A stretch of 64,000 bases of DNA. It comes from Lanius collurio (Eukaryota; Chordata; Aves; Passeriformes; Laniidae). A program made the position numbers and the translations under genes. How positions within the stretch are numbered: the stretch's first letter is position 1; each line of letters begins with the position of its first letter. Positions 40,729-55,873 of the stretch are shown piece after piece. Below the pieces are notes generated by a model that searched no databases, was not told where the DNA came from, and was given only the letters and a program-made list of their open reading frames with translations. The stretch lies in the NCBI GenBank assembly GCA_020086605.1, contig JACBWW010000091.1, positions 801,504 to 865,503 on the forward strand. Direction: 5' to 3'.

Positions 40729-43700
40729 GCCTGCAGCTGGTCCAGCAGCATTCAGAGGCTTTCAGAGCAGGCTTTCCAGCTGGTGCCTCTGTCTGTCTAT
40801 GCTGCACTGGATGGATTAACACAGAAAGTACAAAAGACTGGGAGAGGCTAGGGGAGGAGATCTGAAATCCTTGGTGACCAGAAAGGGCAGATCTCCTCTC
40901 AGCTGCAGCCTCTTCTGTCCTCCTTCACGGCAGTGCCCTGAAAGAACTTGTGGAGATGTAGGGTCAGTGACTCAGACAAGTTCCACATAATTCCGTTACT
41001 TTTTCAGTCCAGCCTGGCTTCCTGAGGCTGCCTGTAAAAACGGAGATCCTGCAGTCAGCCTGAGGTGGCTGTGACCACTGTGAGGCTCTGACAAGCTGGG
41101 AATTGTTGCCACACTGTACAATTTCACCTCTTTACAACTCACCGATTTTCCTTGTTTATCAGGCTGCTTCCTTGTAAACATTCTCCCTGGCAGCACCATT
41201 CCAAGCTCAGAGTTACTTTTTATTTAATTTTTTTAAGTCTTCCACATGGAAGCCTCTGCTGAAAACACATCCTTCTGTGTAGCAGTAGAAAAACTTTGGC
41301 AGGCATGGAGATGTAGTTCAGGATGAGAATCAGGCCCCAATGTGCTGTGAACAACCAGCTCTTAGTTTGCACTTTAGAACAGCTCTGAGTCAATTAATCC
41401 CCAGCACTGTACTGTCACAGGATCATCCAGCCTTTGTCTCTCCCTCCAATTCACAGATAAACTGAGATGCAGCTCCCAAGAGGTTCCCTCAAGGACAGAG
41501 AGACCCTGAACCTGCACCCAGCAGCAGCTGAGGGCAGTGCCCACTATCAGTGCTGCCAAGCCACAGTGCCCAGGCTGGGCAGCCACAGCCACCCCAATGA
41601 CAGTCCCTGCTGGCCTCACAGTGCTGTTCAAAGGCACTGGCAGAACAAGGCAGCCAGAAAACTTGGTGCTCCATCCTGCCACGCAGCAGATGCTCAGGGT
41701 AGACAAGACTCACCACCTTGGCTACAGTCCCGGAGCTGGTGCTGAGTAGGACACGGCATCCAAGAGAACCAGGGCTGGAGATTCAACCCAGTATTTCCAC
41801 TCCTGCTGCCAGCCTCACCTCACCTCACCCTCGTCTTCTCATCCTCCTGTTGGTTTCCTGATGGGAGACAGCTCCCACCAGCCTCTGGTTCTTCCTCTGC
41901 AGCAGATCCTGCCTGGGGCTCAGCCTCTCTGTGGTCCTCTGGCCATGCTCAGACACCAGGCTGGGAGGCAGAAGGCCACGTTGTAGTGGGTCACACTCCA
42001 TTATCCTCACCACCACTGGCAGCCTCAGCCTTCCTTGAGGACAGGCTGCAGCTGTGAGGCCAGGGACACGCTCATCCTCTCTGTGCCAGCACACAGAGCT
42101 CTGCCTCAGCAGCTGCCACAGCACTGGCTTCACATAGTCACAGTGCCAGCTAAGGGGCTCACTGCAGCATGGACCCAGCAATGGACAGGGACAGGACAGG
42201 AAAGAACAGAGCTGTGGCTGCAGAAGTACCTGCTCTCATCGGCTTACAGGGGCAGAATTTGATGCCTCTGAGTAACCCCAAATCAGGCAAATCAGCGCTC
42301 ATCCTCAAGTCAATCTTTCAATCCACTAAGTCAGTGAGGTTTCGAGGATTACCTGGGGTTAGGGTTGAAAGAAAAATTCCCTTTTGGTGTAGGCCTGGAA
42401 CATGGAGCCCATTTCACTAGGAGTGCAGAGCAGAAGCACTGCTGTCCTGGCTCAGGTGTGGGGAGCACAGAGCANNTGAAAAGTCTGATATCAGATTTTT
42501 CAGTACCATCTGTTTCTGCTGGACTTTTCCAGCTCTGGTTTAGAGCTCTGTTTCAGAATAAACAAAATGGCCCTAAATCCACCTTCATCTTGCAGCAGGA
42601 ATTTCAGGAAGCAGAGTAATTAACTAAGTCTGCACAGCTAGAACCTGTGTCAATAACTGCCTGATTAAAAGCAATGAGGGATCTTTGGGGGCCACGCACA
42701 CCATGGAATTGCTCATGCACCCTCTCCAAAAGGAGCCTGCAACAGCTTAAAGCTAACCTAGAATTAAATAAATTGCACGTCTCTGTAACAGCAGCGTAAC
42801 TTGTTTGTGACCTGCTCACGTCCTGCTTCCCACATGCCAGTTCCCCAGTGTGATCAGCCCATCACTGACCCACATCCCATATGGAGAATTCACATCCTAC
42901 CCATGTTTTATTTTGGCTATGTGGTTGCTTTTAGGCACTGCCCATCTTTTATTTGCTAAATTGCCTGTGCTCCCCAAACAAAGGGAGATGGGAGTGCTGT
43001 TTTTCACGCACACAGAAAGGTAGAGGTGGCAAAAAATAGCATCTGAAATTTACTGAAACCCAAACCAGACACAGACAGGTTTTGGCTTGGGGAAACTGAG
43101 ACAGCAACTGCGACAGCTGGGGAAAGGGCACAGCACAGAAAACCCCTGCCAACACTTCTGACACTGGCAAGGCTTGAGCAAGCCCCAAAGCAGAGCTCAG
43201 ACTTCAGAAAGCTCCCAGTGCCTCACCTCATGGGGTCAGCTTATGCAAAGCACAACAGCAGAACCTGCCTGACCCTTCCTCCATGCTGGCAGTGCCTGTG
43301 GCTGCACACAACTGCTGGGCCATTATCCTGCCCTGCACTGAAGCTGGGATGTCTCAAGGACCGGTGAACCGGAGCCCTGACTGCACACTGCGACTGCTCC
43401 CAGATCTGCTGGGATCACAGACAACAAACCCTCCCCTGCTCCCACGGATGAACCCCACTCCCTGCTGACACCTGCCAAGACATTTGTTCTGGATGCTCCA
43501 TCCTCCCATGGGACTGCTGGCACTGGCTTCATGGGAATTCAGCTTCTTTGACTGTGGTGAGGAGGAGCCCCTCATGCTGCACCACATCAAGTCCTGCCAG
43601 CAAGTCCTTCCTTCGGGCTCTGCTCCAGCCGCCTTGGCCCTGAGACCTGTTTGCAGCTCACTGCCCTCTCCCTGCACGGGTCAGGCACCTGCAGGGCTTT

Positions 43701-44513
43701 CCCACACTGCAGGAACTTTTCCTGCACAAGTGGCTGCTCCTGTTCCTGGGCAGCCGGAGGTGCCACAGCTGGGAGCCCCGGTCTGCAGCAGCTGCTCCCA
43801 GGGCCAGTCACAGACCCTGCCTTAGTGGCATTGTGGTCAGGGCAGACACAACCCCAAGCAGGCACCAAATCCCGCACCAGGGGCTGGCTCAGAGGGGCTG
43901 CAGCCCTGAAGCTGAGGGCAGGACAATCAGGAAAGCCTCAAATGCTCCTCGAGAGGCATTTGTGTCTTGGCATGGAGAGAAGGCAGGAATAGGATGATCC
44001 CCAGAAGAGCAGAGGGCACTGTGGCTGGGGACAGCAGGGCAGCTGCCTCTCCTTGGGTACCACACACATGGAGCAGCCAGCAGCAACAGACTGTGTGCAC
44101 CACAGAGATGCTGGGGTGCTGCATCCAGGACAGCCCAGAGACACCTGCCCAGAAGGACCTGCCTGGCAGAGAAACCCTGGAGCAACTGCTGGCTCGGAGA
44201 AACACCAACACGTCCCCATATCTGTTTGAACTGGGATGGCCCAAGTCCCACACTGGGCTGAGATGGGACAGATTGCATCAAACCCAAACCCACCAGCAAA
44301 ATGCTGCCCAATGTGAGGCATGCTGAAGGAACAGAAACAACCTACAGAGCAGGCTAGTTTATAACACAGTCACAAAGAGGAATGAGGAGAATGAAGGGAA
44401 GGAGCAACTGAACATGAGAAAGGCAGAACCAGAACTGGACACTAAAACTGCACAGCCTAAGAGCCCAGCATCACACACAGAGGGCTGCCTTGAAAGAATT
44501 CCAAGTACCTTAT
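40729..44513. other. AOC-PSME3 intergenic region, nothing coding recognised
   Basis: This stretch is upstream of AOC and beyond the probable 3' end of PSME3. No conserved exon was found on either strand. A 2-base N gap lies at 42475-42476. A fragment GGGGTTAGGGTTG near 42355 is too short to be telomeric. AT-rich blocks occur near 41220 and 42905-42950. Confidence 0.5.
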
Positions 44514-44663
44514 TTTAATTTCTTGACATGGTAAAAGTTTACATATGTTCATCTGGCAAAGAAAGCTGAACAAATCGAGAGGAATCAATACAAAGAAACA
44601 CAAGGGGAAGTGCTGCTCCCAGACAGCAGCTCAACGCAGTTGGTTTGTTACTGAATATTTATT
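44514..44663 (-). terminator. Candidate poly(A) signals of PSME3
   Basis: Minus-strand AATAAA (44658-44663) and ATTAAA (44514-44519) lie about 1.45-1.6 kb past the PSME3 stop. This agrees with a long PSME3 3' UTR (44664-46105), a stretch in which no other exon was seen. Which signal is used cannot be told. Confidence 0.45.
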
Positions 44664-46105
44664 AGCGGGAAGACTAAGAGTTGACTTACTACAAACAACA
44701 ACAGAAGAGTCTATAGCAAGGGCCAGCAGCCCGCCGCACTCTGGGCAAATCCCTGGGAAACCAGCAAGAGACAACATGGCTCTTAGATGTGGAAGCAGAA
44801 GAAAAAGAAACTAAAAACAAAGTAAAAAAAATAAGGGAAGAAAGTTCATTCCATTTGTCACTGTTGTTACAATGAGATTAACACAACTCTTAAGGCTACT
44901 GCACAATAAGAATATACAGGTGTAACAGTGAGACCTGCGAAACAGCGAGTTCCTGAAACACATGATTTAACGTTCCCTGATTAGGGGACTTAAGTAGAAA
45001 TACTATAAATAAGAAAATTTTGAAGCCTGCAGCGTTATGGGCCCACTTGCCACACACAAAAACTGACGCAATACAACCAGTCATTTCCAAAGGGGTTTGT
45101 AATGGACCACGAAATGTTCTGGCAGCTTAGAGGAGTCACGAGGCACGGGAGCGTGCCCTTTGCAGGGGAAAGACTGCAAGGTCTGCAAGGTACCAGGTGG
45201 GTATTGGCCACCCTCACCGTCAAGCACCAGCTGTGGCAGCCAGCTGTGGCAGCCAGTCTGCTCTGCCCAGGCACCAGGGAGCACTGCCAGGGACAGGGGG
45301 GCTCAGTCTGATCACATGCAGAGATATTTTAGGACTTTAGCATCAGATCTCCAGCCCCTCCCTTCCCTCAGCCCAGGCAAAAGCAACTCATGCTGAAGGG
45401 GCAGCTGGGACGTATGTGAAAGAACGTTGGTTTTAGCCAAGAAAGTGGCTCTAGTCAAATGGCAGAAGCCACCTGAGCTCATGACAGCCAGGACAGCACC
45501 AGCTCTAGTTCCAAGCATTTGCTCTGCACCGATCCAGACAGAAGTGGTGAGGCAGAGACCTGTGGGGCAGGCTCTGCTGAGCCAGGAGAGAGCCAGAAAG
45601 GGAGTGCAGATGGCTCAGTGGCATCAGAGCACAGCTGCCAAGGGGCAGGGTCCCTGGTCAGTGCAGAGCTGGTGGCAGAGGGGCCTGGCCACAGCTTCCC
45701 TGCTGTGGCACTGTTTGGGCCCACCCTCGTGCTGGGCTCTCTGCCCTGTTCCCAGAGACCCCAGTGCAGCCACCAGACAAGAGATGGGACAGGACAAGAG
45801 CTTGGTCTATAGTGTTGTTCCCACTCAGGTAGGACGCAAGGCATGAAGGAATGTCCCTGCCTGGCTGCAGCAGCCTCTGGGGCATCCAATGCAGCATGGC
45901 CTCTACTACCAGTGACTAGAGGAAGAGGGAGAGCTCCTGAGACCTGAACAAAACCAATCACAAAACTAGGCAAGAATTTCTTTAGAGTTTAACTAAGAAT
46001 GCAATACTATTTCCAGCCAGTTTCCCATCTCGATAGCCACGTAACAAACCAAGGCAATGACGGTCTTTAGTTGACTGAACAGTTCTCAAGTTCAAACGTT
46101 GACAC

Positions 46106-49100
46106 TTAGTAGAGGGTCTCAGCATTGCTGCTCCGAGGCCTCTTGATCTTCTCAATGTTTTTAAGGATCATGTCATGCAAAGTGACCTGCAAAAGGGAAG
46201 AACAGGACTCAGACAAGAAGCCACCCAGCTTCCATCATAAGCACTGTTTACCACAGCAGCACCACCCTCAATCACACACTTGGTTAAGGTAAGGGCTTCC
46301 TTCAGCCAGTACATGTAATACCAAAACCATTTATTCAGCAACCCTAGGATTGGCTCGTACTGTATGAAGATCTTAGGGTCAGATTCCCACAAAGGGGGAC
46401 AAGAATATTTTGTGCTAGGGCCCTGTGAACACTGTTGGAAGCATCTGCATCTCTAGGAGGTGGTGGAGAAGCAACAGTTGGAGCGGGAAGCAGGCAGGCA
46501 TCCTGCCAGGAGTGGACGTGCTCAGGAGGAAAGGGGAGACAAGCAGCAGTAGGATCACAAGGGCTCTCCACTGCTGCACGAGGAGCCAGTGTGAGCTCTG
46601 TGTTTCCACTTACATATTGATTTCTCAGCTCTGAAATGATGAGGCGCAGACTAATGTACTCCTTCTCGTCGATCTCCGTCACGGTGCGGCGATAGTCCTC
46701 CTGCGAGAGCAGACACGGCTCAGCCTCCCGCACTCCCAGGGAGGGTCCTGCCCTCCACAAAGGAACCCCTCCCTTCAGCTTGCTGCCCTCAATCCTTGTA
46801 TAATCCCCCTCATCTTCCCCTAGGGACCCTCAGCTCAAAAAAGACAGTGACAAAGCAGCTCAAAGAGTCCCAAGAAGCAGCAGCATAAACATGCAAATTT
46901 TTATGTTCCCACTGACTTACCACATGAGGGTACTTGGCTATTTTGGAAACCAACTTTGCTCTTGTGATATAGTATCTGGCAGGAAAAGGGAGAGACTAAA
47001 GCTCAGATAAAAAGCACCAGGATTGTTTTCAGGTCCAAGCTGCCCTGTCACAGCAGCTGAGGGACCTTTCCCAAACACATTCCTTTTCCAAGGAGATCCC
47101 AAAAAAGCAGTCTGTTCTTGCATGCCTACCTAGAAATCTGGTCCAGGTAAGATGCTGCCTCACTCTCCACAGTCCGAAGCTCAGCAACTGTTTCTTCCTG
47201 CAAGGAAGACAATGAAGCTATTAGCTCCAGGAGGCTGCAGCTGGCCTTCAGGACTTGGAAAACAATGTCTCAGCAGTACCACACCAAGCTCAGGTTTGGG
47301 TTTTAAAACCTAAACCAACCTCATGACTACAGCTGCTGGACACCATGAACTGAAAGATTGAGAGGAATCCCAGAGACCCAAGTCCCTGGACAACAGAGCA
47401 GTGCCTCACCTGAATAGAAACACCGAAGTTGTTCCCATCCTCTATCCTGGGAATGAGAAGCTGCACCCACATTTTGACCTGCAGTGGAGAGATCACAATG
47501 CTGACCAGTGCCAACACCTGCACAAAGACTTCTCTCAGGAACGTCAGCAAAAGCCTCCCAGGACCCTGCCTTTGCCACATAGCTCATGATAAACTGCTGC
47601 AGGTCCCTTATGCACCTATAATACTTCCAAGATCACTTCCCACATGGCTGGGATGCCATGCAAGCCAGCAGAGGCCCAGCTTCCCGTGGGAATCTCTCCT
47701 CACCAAGCCAAAGGAGCTCTTAGCAGGAGTCTGTGTCTGTGCAAAAGAAGGGCAAAGCAAAGCCTCATGAGGCCTGGTAACAGACATCCTTCTCCTTCAG
47801 GTGAAGGATGGAGCTCCTCGAGGGTTTCACTTGCCTCCCAGCCCCTGACAAACAGGGCAAAGCCCTGCTTTTCCTCATCTACAGCACAGAGAGACCTGCT
47901 CCTTTCAGCGCTCCCCCTCTCCAGGAGTAAAACCACGCTGCTACCTCCCCTTCCTCCAGGCTCCACACCCACCGTATTGCACTTCTCAATGAGCAGCCTG
48001 ATTTCTGGTTTCACTTTCTCGATGATGTCCACCAGCTGCTGGTTGCTCTTCAGCATCCCGTTGGGCATCACAAACACTTTGGTACCTGTGGCAGAGACAA
48101 ACCAAACCCCCAGCGTCAGCGACTCGCAGGAACGGCCACACCACGGTCGGACCGAGGGGTCACCTGAGCCTCATCTCCCACAAAGGCCAGAAAGGGACTG
48201 AGCCAGGCTATGGCTACCTGTAGGGAAGGGGAAACGGGACATGGGATAACAGCAGTTACCACAAGGGAAGGAAAAGAGAAAACACAGAGCAGGATGAGAC
48301 TGAAGAGCTCAAGGATGCTGAGGCTGAGCACAAAGGGTTTTCCTGGTGCACGTGTACAAGAAGTTTCTGTCTCAGCTTAATCCAAAGCCTGGAATCTTCT
48401 TCCAGACAAAGAGAGGAATTGCAAAGAGCCACCAGGAGATCAGCTGCCTCTGCCAGCAGGCCAAGTTCAAGGCAAGTACTACTTATGTCTATCAGAGAAG
48501 TACTAATTATGCTTCTAAGAGCTGGAACCTGACTCCTCCACAGCAAGACATCTGTAGGTCGGGCTCTGGCCTGTATGAGCAGCAGCTGCTGTCAGGGCAG
48601 GGCAAGTGGGGCTCACACAACTTGCATCCCCAAGGCTCAGTGCAGCGGTTCAGGGGGCAGGCAGCAATACAAGGGACTTGGGGATTCTTACCCTGAAAGG
48701 TCTCTTCATGGTCTTCCAGCTTCCTCTTTTTCATATTTGGCTAAAATATACAAAATGTTTTACTCACAAACTAGTCGTAAGCTGTAAAGGTGTTGCAAAG
48801 GAAAAAAAAGGAAAACTTAGAGCCCTGTCACGTTCTAAGCATTCTTCCTTAAAGCCTAAGAAGGACTGCACAGCAGTGTTACCTCCAGCAGACTTCCCAG
48901 GCTTGAGAGATCAATCTCTAAAAGCCTCTGGGCCAAGGCCTGTTATTAAATAAGAACATCCTACCCCAGCACAGAGCAAACAATGCAGTTTTAACAGAAG
49001 CTAGGATCACAGCCAAGAAAGTAACCTTACCCCATCCAGTCCATCATGGCTGTTGGTGAGAAGAATTGGGTCAGGCACTGGGAGGTTCATGTCCGAATGG

Positions 49101-50562
49101 ATCTGAGTAAGATCATGAATATTCAGGATGGGTTCCTGGAAAATAAAGCAAATTTATCATTTAATTATGAACTAACAAATTCTGCCGCACCAAACACAGT
49201 GCGAAGACAAAAAAGATTCACACTTCCCTCTTGTCCAGCTGTAAAATCAGGATGAATGAAAACAAAAGGCCTAGCAATAGACTGTGACCCACCCACCCAG
49301 GAGCCATGGTCAGCTACTGGTGTCCGTGTGAGACCCCAGGACTGCCAGGGACAGCCCACTGGGGAACAGGCAGAAAGATAAATGGGAGAGATCACACAAA
49401 GAAAACTGCAAAATGCAGCACCACTCCAGAGCCAACAGCACTGCAGTGCATGTGAGCCACTAGCTGCTGTCTCTGCAACAAGGTGGCAGGCACAGAAAGC
49501 AGCCGAGACCTGCCACATCACCTTCAACGTGCATCTGAAAACGGGAAAGGACACAGAGCACAAGGCACACCCTACCTTAAGGAACCCATCGAGCTCTAAC
49601 AGCTTCTTTGGAAAAAAGTTTGCTACGAGGTCTTCAGCCTGAGAAAGAAAGAACAAACAGTGATGTGAAACAACGCCATGTGGCTCCCACAAGCAGGCAA
49701 GAACACCAGGAAAATCATCTGGCCTTGAGCAGGAAACAGAGAGAACGCAAGTTCTTCCTGCTGCCAAGACCAAACAAAGCCCGAGTGAGAAGAGAGCCAC
49801 GAGGCTCTGGAACCTCACTGCAGTGGGTGACTGATGCCCAGGTGTTGCTAAGCTCCCAGGGCAGGCTCAACCCGCAATCCCGTATGTCAGGAAGACGTGG
49901 CCAAAAACCTCTTTCCTGCCCGACCTGTGTCACTCACCTCACTCGTGATGCGCTCCCTGAAGGAATCAACCTGCAGAATGAAACACGGACAGGTCAGGGT
50001 CGCTCTTGTCCAGCGGGGCCCGGGGAGGCCGCGCACCGAGCCCTGCAGCCACACGACCCTCCCGGGACAGGTCCCGCTCTCCCGGGAAAGGCGGGGAACG
50101 GGAGGAGTCCGCGAACACCGACCGAGAGCTGCCCGAGGACACCAGGACCAGCTCCGTCCGCCCGCCCCGGACTCCGGGCGCTGCGGGGAACCGGAAACCG
50201 CGTGGCTCCCGCCGGGGTGGGAGATCCGCCGGGCCGCCCCGAGCCAGCGGCCACGCTCCGCCGGGGAACGACTCGAGGGCGGCCACAGGACAGCGCCGGC
50301 GGTATCCCCACCATCCCGGCGGTGCAGGGCCGGGCGAGGGTGGAGACCCCGGGGGCTCGCCGGCGCGGGCGGCCCGCGCTCAACGGCCAGGGTGGAACGG
50401 TCGGGAGGCACCGTGGGGCGGCGCCAGCCCAGCTCATAACGGGCCGGCGGGGCGGAGGCGGCAGCCGGGCCGGGCCGGGCGAGCCCAGACGGGGCGGGGC
50501 AAGCAGCGGGGCGGGCGCACCTTGAGCTTCACCTCCGGGTCCACCTTGAGCAACGAGGCCAT
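46106..50562 (-). CDS. PSME3: PSME3, proteasome activator REG-gamma (PA28-gamma)
   Basis: Eleven exons: 50521-50562, 49938-49970, 49576-49638, 49031-49135, 48692-48740, 47973-48085, 47410-47478, 47130-47197, 46921-46975, 46614-46700, 46106-46186; exactly 254 aa as in human. It forms a heptameric ring that caps the 20S proteasome in the nucleus and promotes ubiquitin-independent degradation. It starts MASLLKVDPEVKLK. The homolog-specific loop carries the basic nuclear signal KKRKLEDHEE (about 85-94). The activation-loop region KPEIRLLIEKCNTVKMWVQL and IPRIEDGNNFGVSIQEE and the C-terminus RPRSSNAETLY are conserved. It is transcribed divergently from BECN1 with start codons 247 bp apart. Confidence 0.98.
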
Positions 50563-50809
50563 GGCGGGTCCGGTCGCGGGGCCGCTCCGCTTCCCCGGGC
50601 CCACACCGGAAATGACCTCACGCCGCGCGCCCGCGTGACACCTCCCCCCGCGCGCGCACGCGCCGCCCGGGTCCTGGCCGCTCAGACGGCCGGCCCGGGG
50701 CGGGGACACGGAAAATGGCGCGGGCGGCTCGCGCACCCCTGCCAGGACCGCGCCCTGCCTTGCGTCACGTCCGGCGCGCGGCGATGGCGGTGCGCGCTCG
50801 GGCGGCGCG
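50563..50809. promoter_or_regulatory. Bidirectional promoter of PSME3 and BECN1
   Basis: Only 247 bp separate the two start codons. The DNA is TATA-less and CpG-dense, with an ETS-like CCGGAAATGACCTCA on the PSME3 side, a YY1-like AAAATGGCG near 50712, and a CRE-like GCGTCACGTC near the BECN1 ATG. Co-regulation is inferred. Confidence 0.7.
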
Positions 50810-54635
<3,826 letters not shown>

Positions 54636-54695
54636 CTGAGGTCAGAACTTGGCCTGGCAACTGTGGAGTGTCTGCGTTGTGTTGGAGAAAGACAA

Positions 54696-54839
54696 ATTAA
54701 AATGTCTCTTAATATTAACCAGTACAAAATGTTTACAATACCAAAAATCCACAAGACACTTTATTTAAAATACCATTATTACAAGTAGTTTATAGAAAAC
54801 CAATATGCAAAGTTGTGTCGTTGACCTGAACAGAATAAA
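54696..54839 (+). terminator. BECN1 poly(A) signals
   Basis: ATTAAA at 54696-54701 and AATAAA at 54834-54839 lie 61 and 199 bases past the BECN1 stop. TTTATT at 54760-54765 is AATAAA on the minus strand and might serve the convergent CNTD1 gene, so the 3' ends may interleave. Confidence 0.55.
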
Positions 54840-55873
54840 ACTCAGCTATTAAATGGATTCTTAACTGGTATTTTTGGGGTTTATGGCCAGGCATGTAAAT
54901 CATTGTCAAACTTCAGACCCCCATGAGTTTGATGCCGCTCTATTACAGCTAATGCAAGGCTGGAAAAGCAGAACATTACAAACAGGGGATAATGTGGGAA
55001 AAAAAGCAGAACATTACAAACAGGGAATAATGTGGAAAAACTCCCAGAACTCTCCCTGGTCATTGAAGTGTAACTACAGTTTGAAATGAAATATTTTCTA
55101 AGTCATATCAACACTTCTTTGTGCTACTGAACTTACACAAGGTTTGATAACATTATAACATTGTAATCTCTCCTGCAGCCTGTTCCTGCACAGGGCTGCA
55201 CTGAGGAAACCATAAAACTATTCCATACTCCAGATGTTTTTAGCCAGCAGTGCCTTACCCAGCACAAACCCCTGGCACTCACAGGGACGCGCTGCCTGGG
55301 CACTGCTGTTGTGACAATCACAGCAGTGGCAGGATTCTGTCCTCCCCTCAACACTGGTCACTGCTGGCTGTGGTAGGGCAAGAGCAAACAGGCTCCAAGT
55401 GCTGGCAGAGAGGGAACAAGCACAGGTGGGACAGGGATTGTATAAAAGCAAGGGGAGACAGTAACAGCCCTGTTTGTAATGTGGGTGTGAGAGCTGCTCC
55501 CAGCAATCCCGGTCCCAGCTGAGCACCAGGCATGGTAGCACCTTTCAAACACGACTCCTCTGAGGGTCTCTTTGGTCAAAGGGAACTCAGATTGACAACT
55601 TAGAAGATGCAGCTCTTACAGTAAAGCTTTTGGGGCATTTTTGACTGCTGTGGTGTTGTTGGGCCTCCCTTCAGAGCACGAGTGCGAGGCCGAGCAGGAT
55701 GAGCTTTGCTAATTAACATGTGACTGACAGGCTGTCACAGAACCCCTGGTGCTCAGAACCAAAGGTTACCCTGAGCTGTAATGGGTGCCTGGGCAGTGTC
55801 ACAGAGCAGAGACTGTTGTCAGCAGTGTGACAGTTCCTGCTGCTGCACCAGTGACCGGACGGACAGGGTGGTT
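54840..55873. other. BECN1-CNTD1 convergent interval, probably CNTD1 3' UTR
   Basis: No coding exon was seen on either strand. The stretch lies between the convergent 3' ends and contains one short tandem duplication (54964-55039). Confidence 0.5.
54964..55039. repeat. Two-copy tandem repeat, 38-bp unit
   Basis: The unit starts AAAAGCAGAACATTACAAAC. Copies begin at 54964 and 55002 and are nearly identical, differing by a few bases, so the duplication is recent. Confidence 0.85.

Noticed and set aside
42350..42368. Telomere-like GGGGTTAGGGTTG
   Set aside because: It is less than two TTAGGG units with no array on either side, so chance is the simplest explanation.
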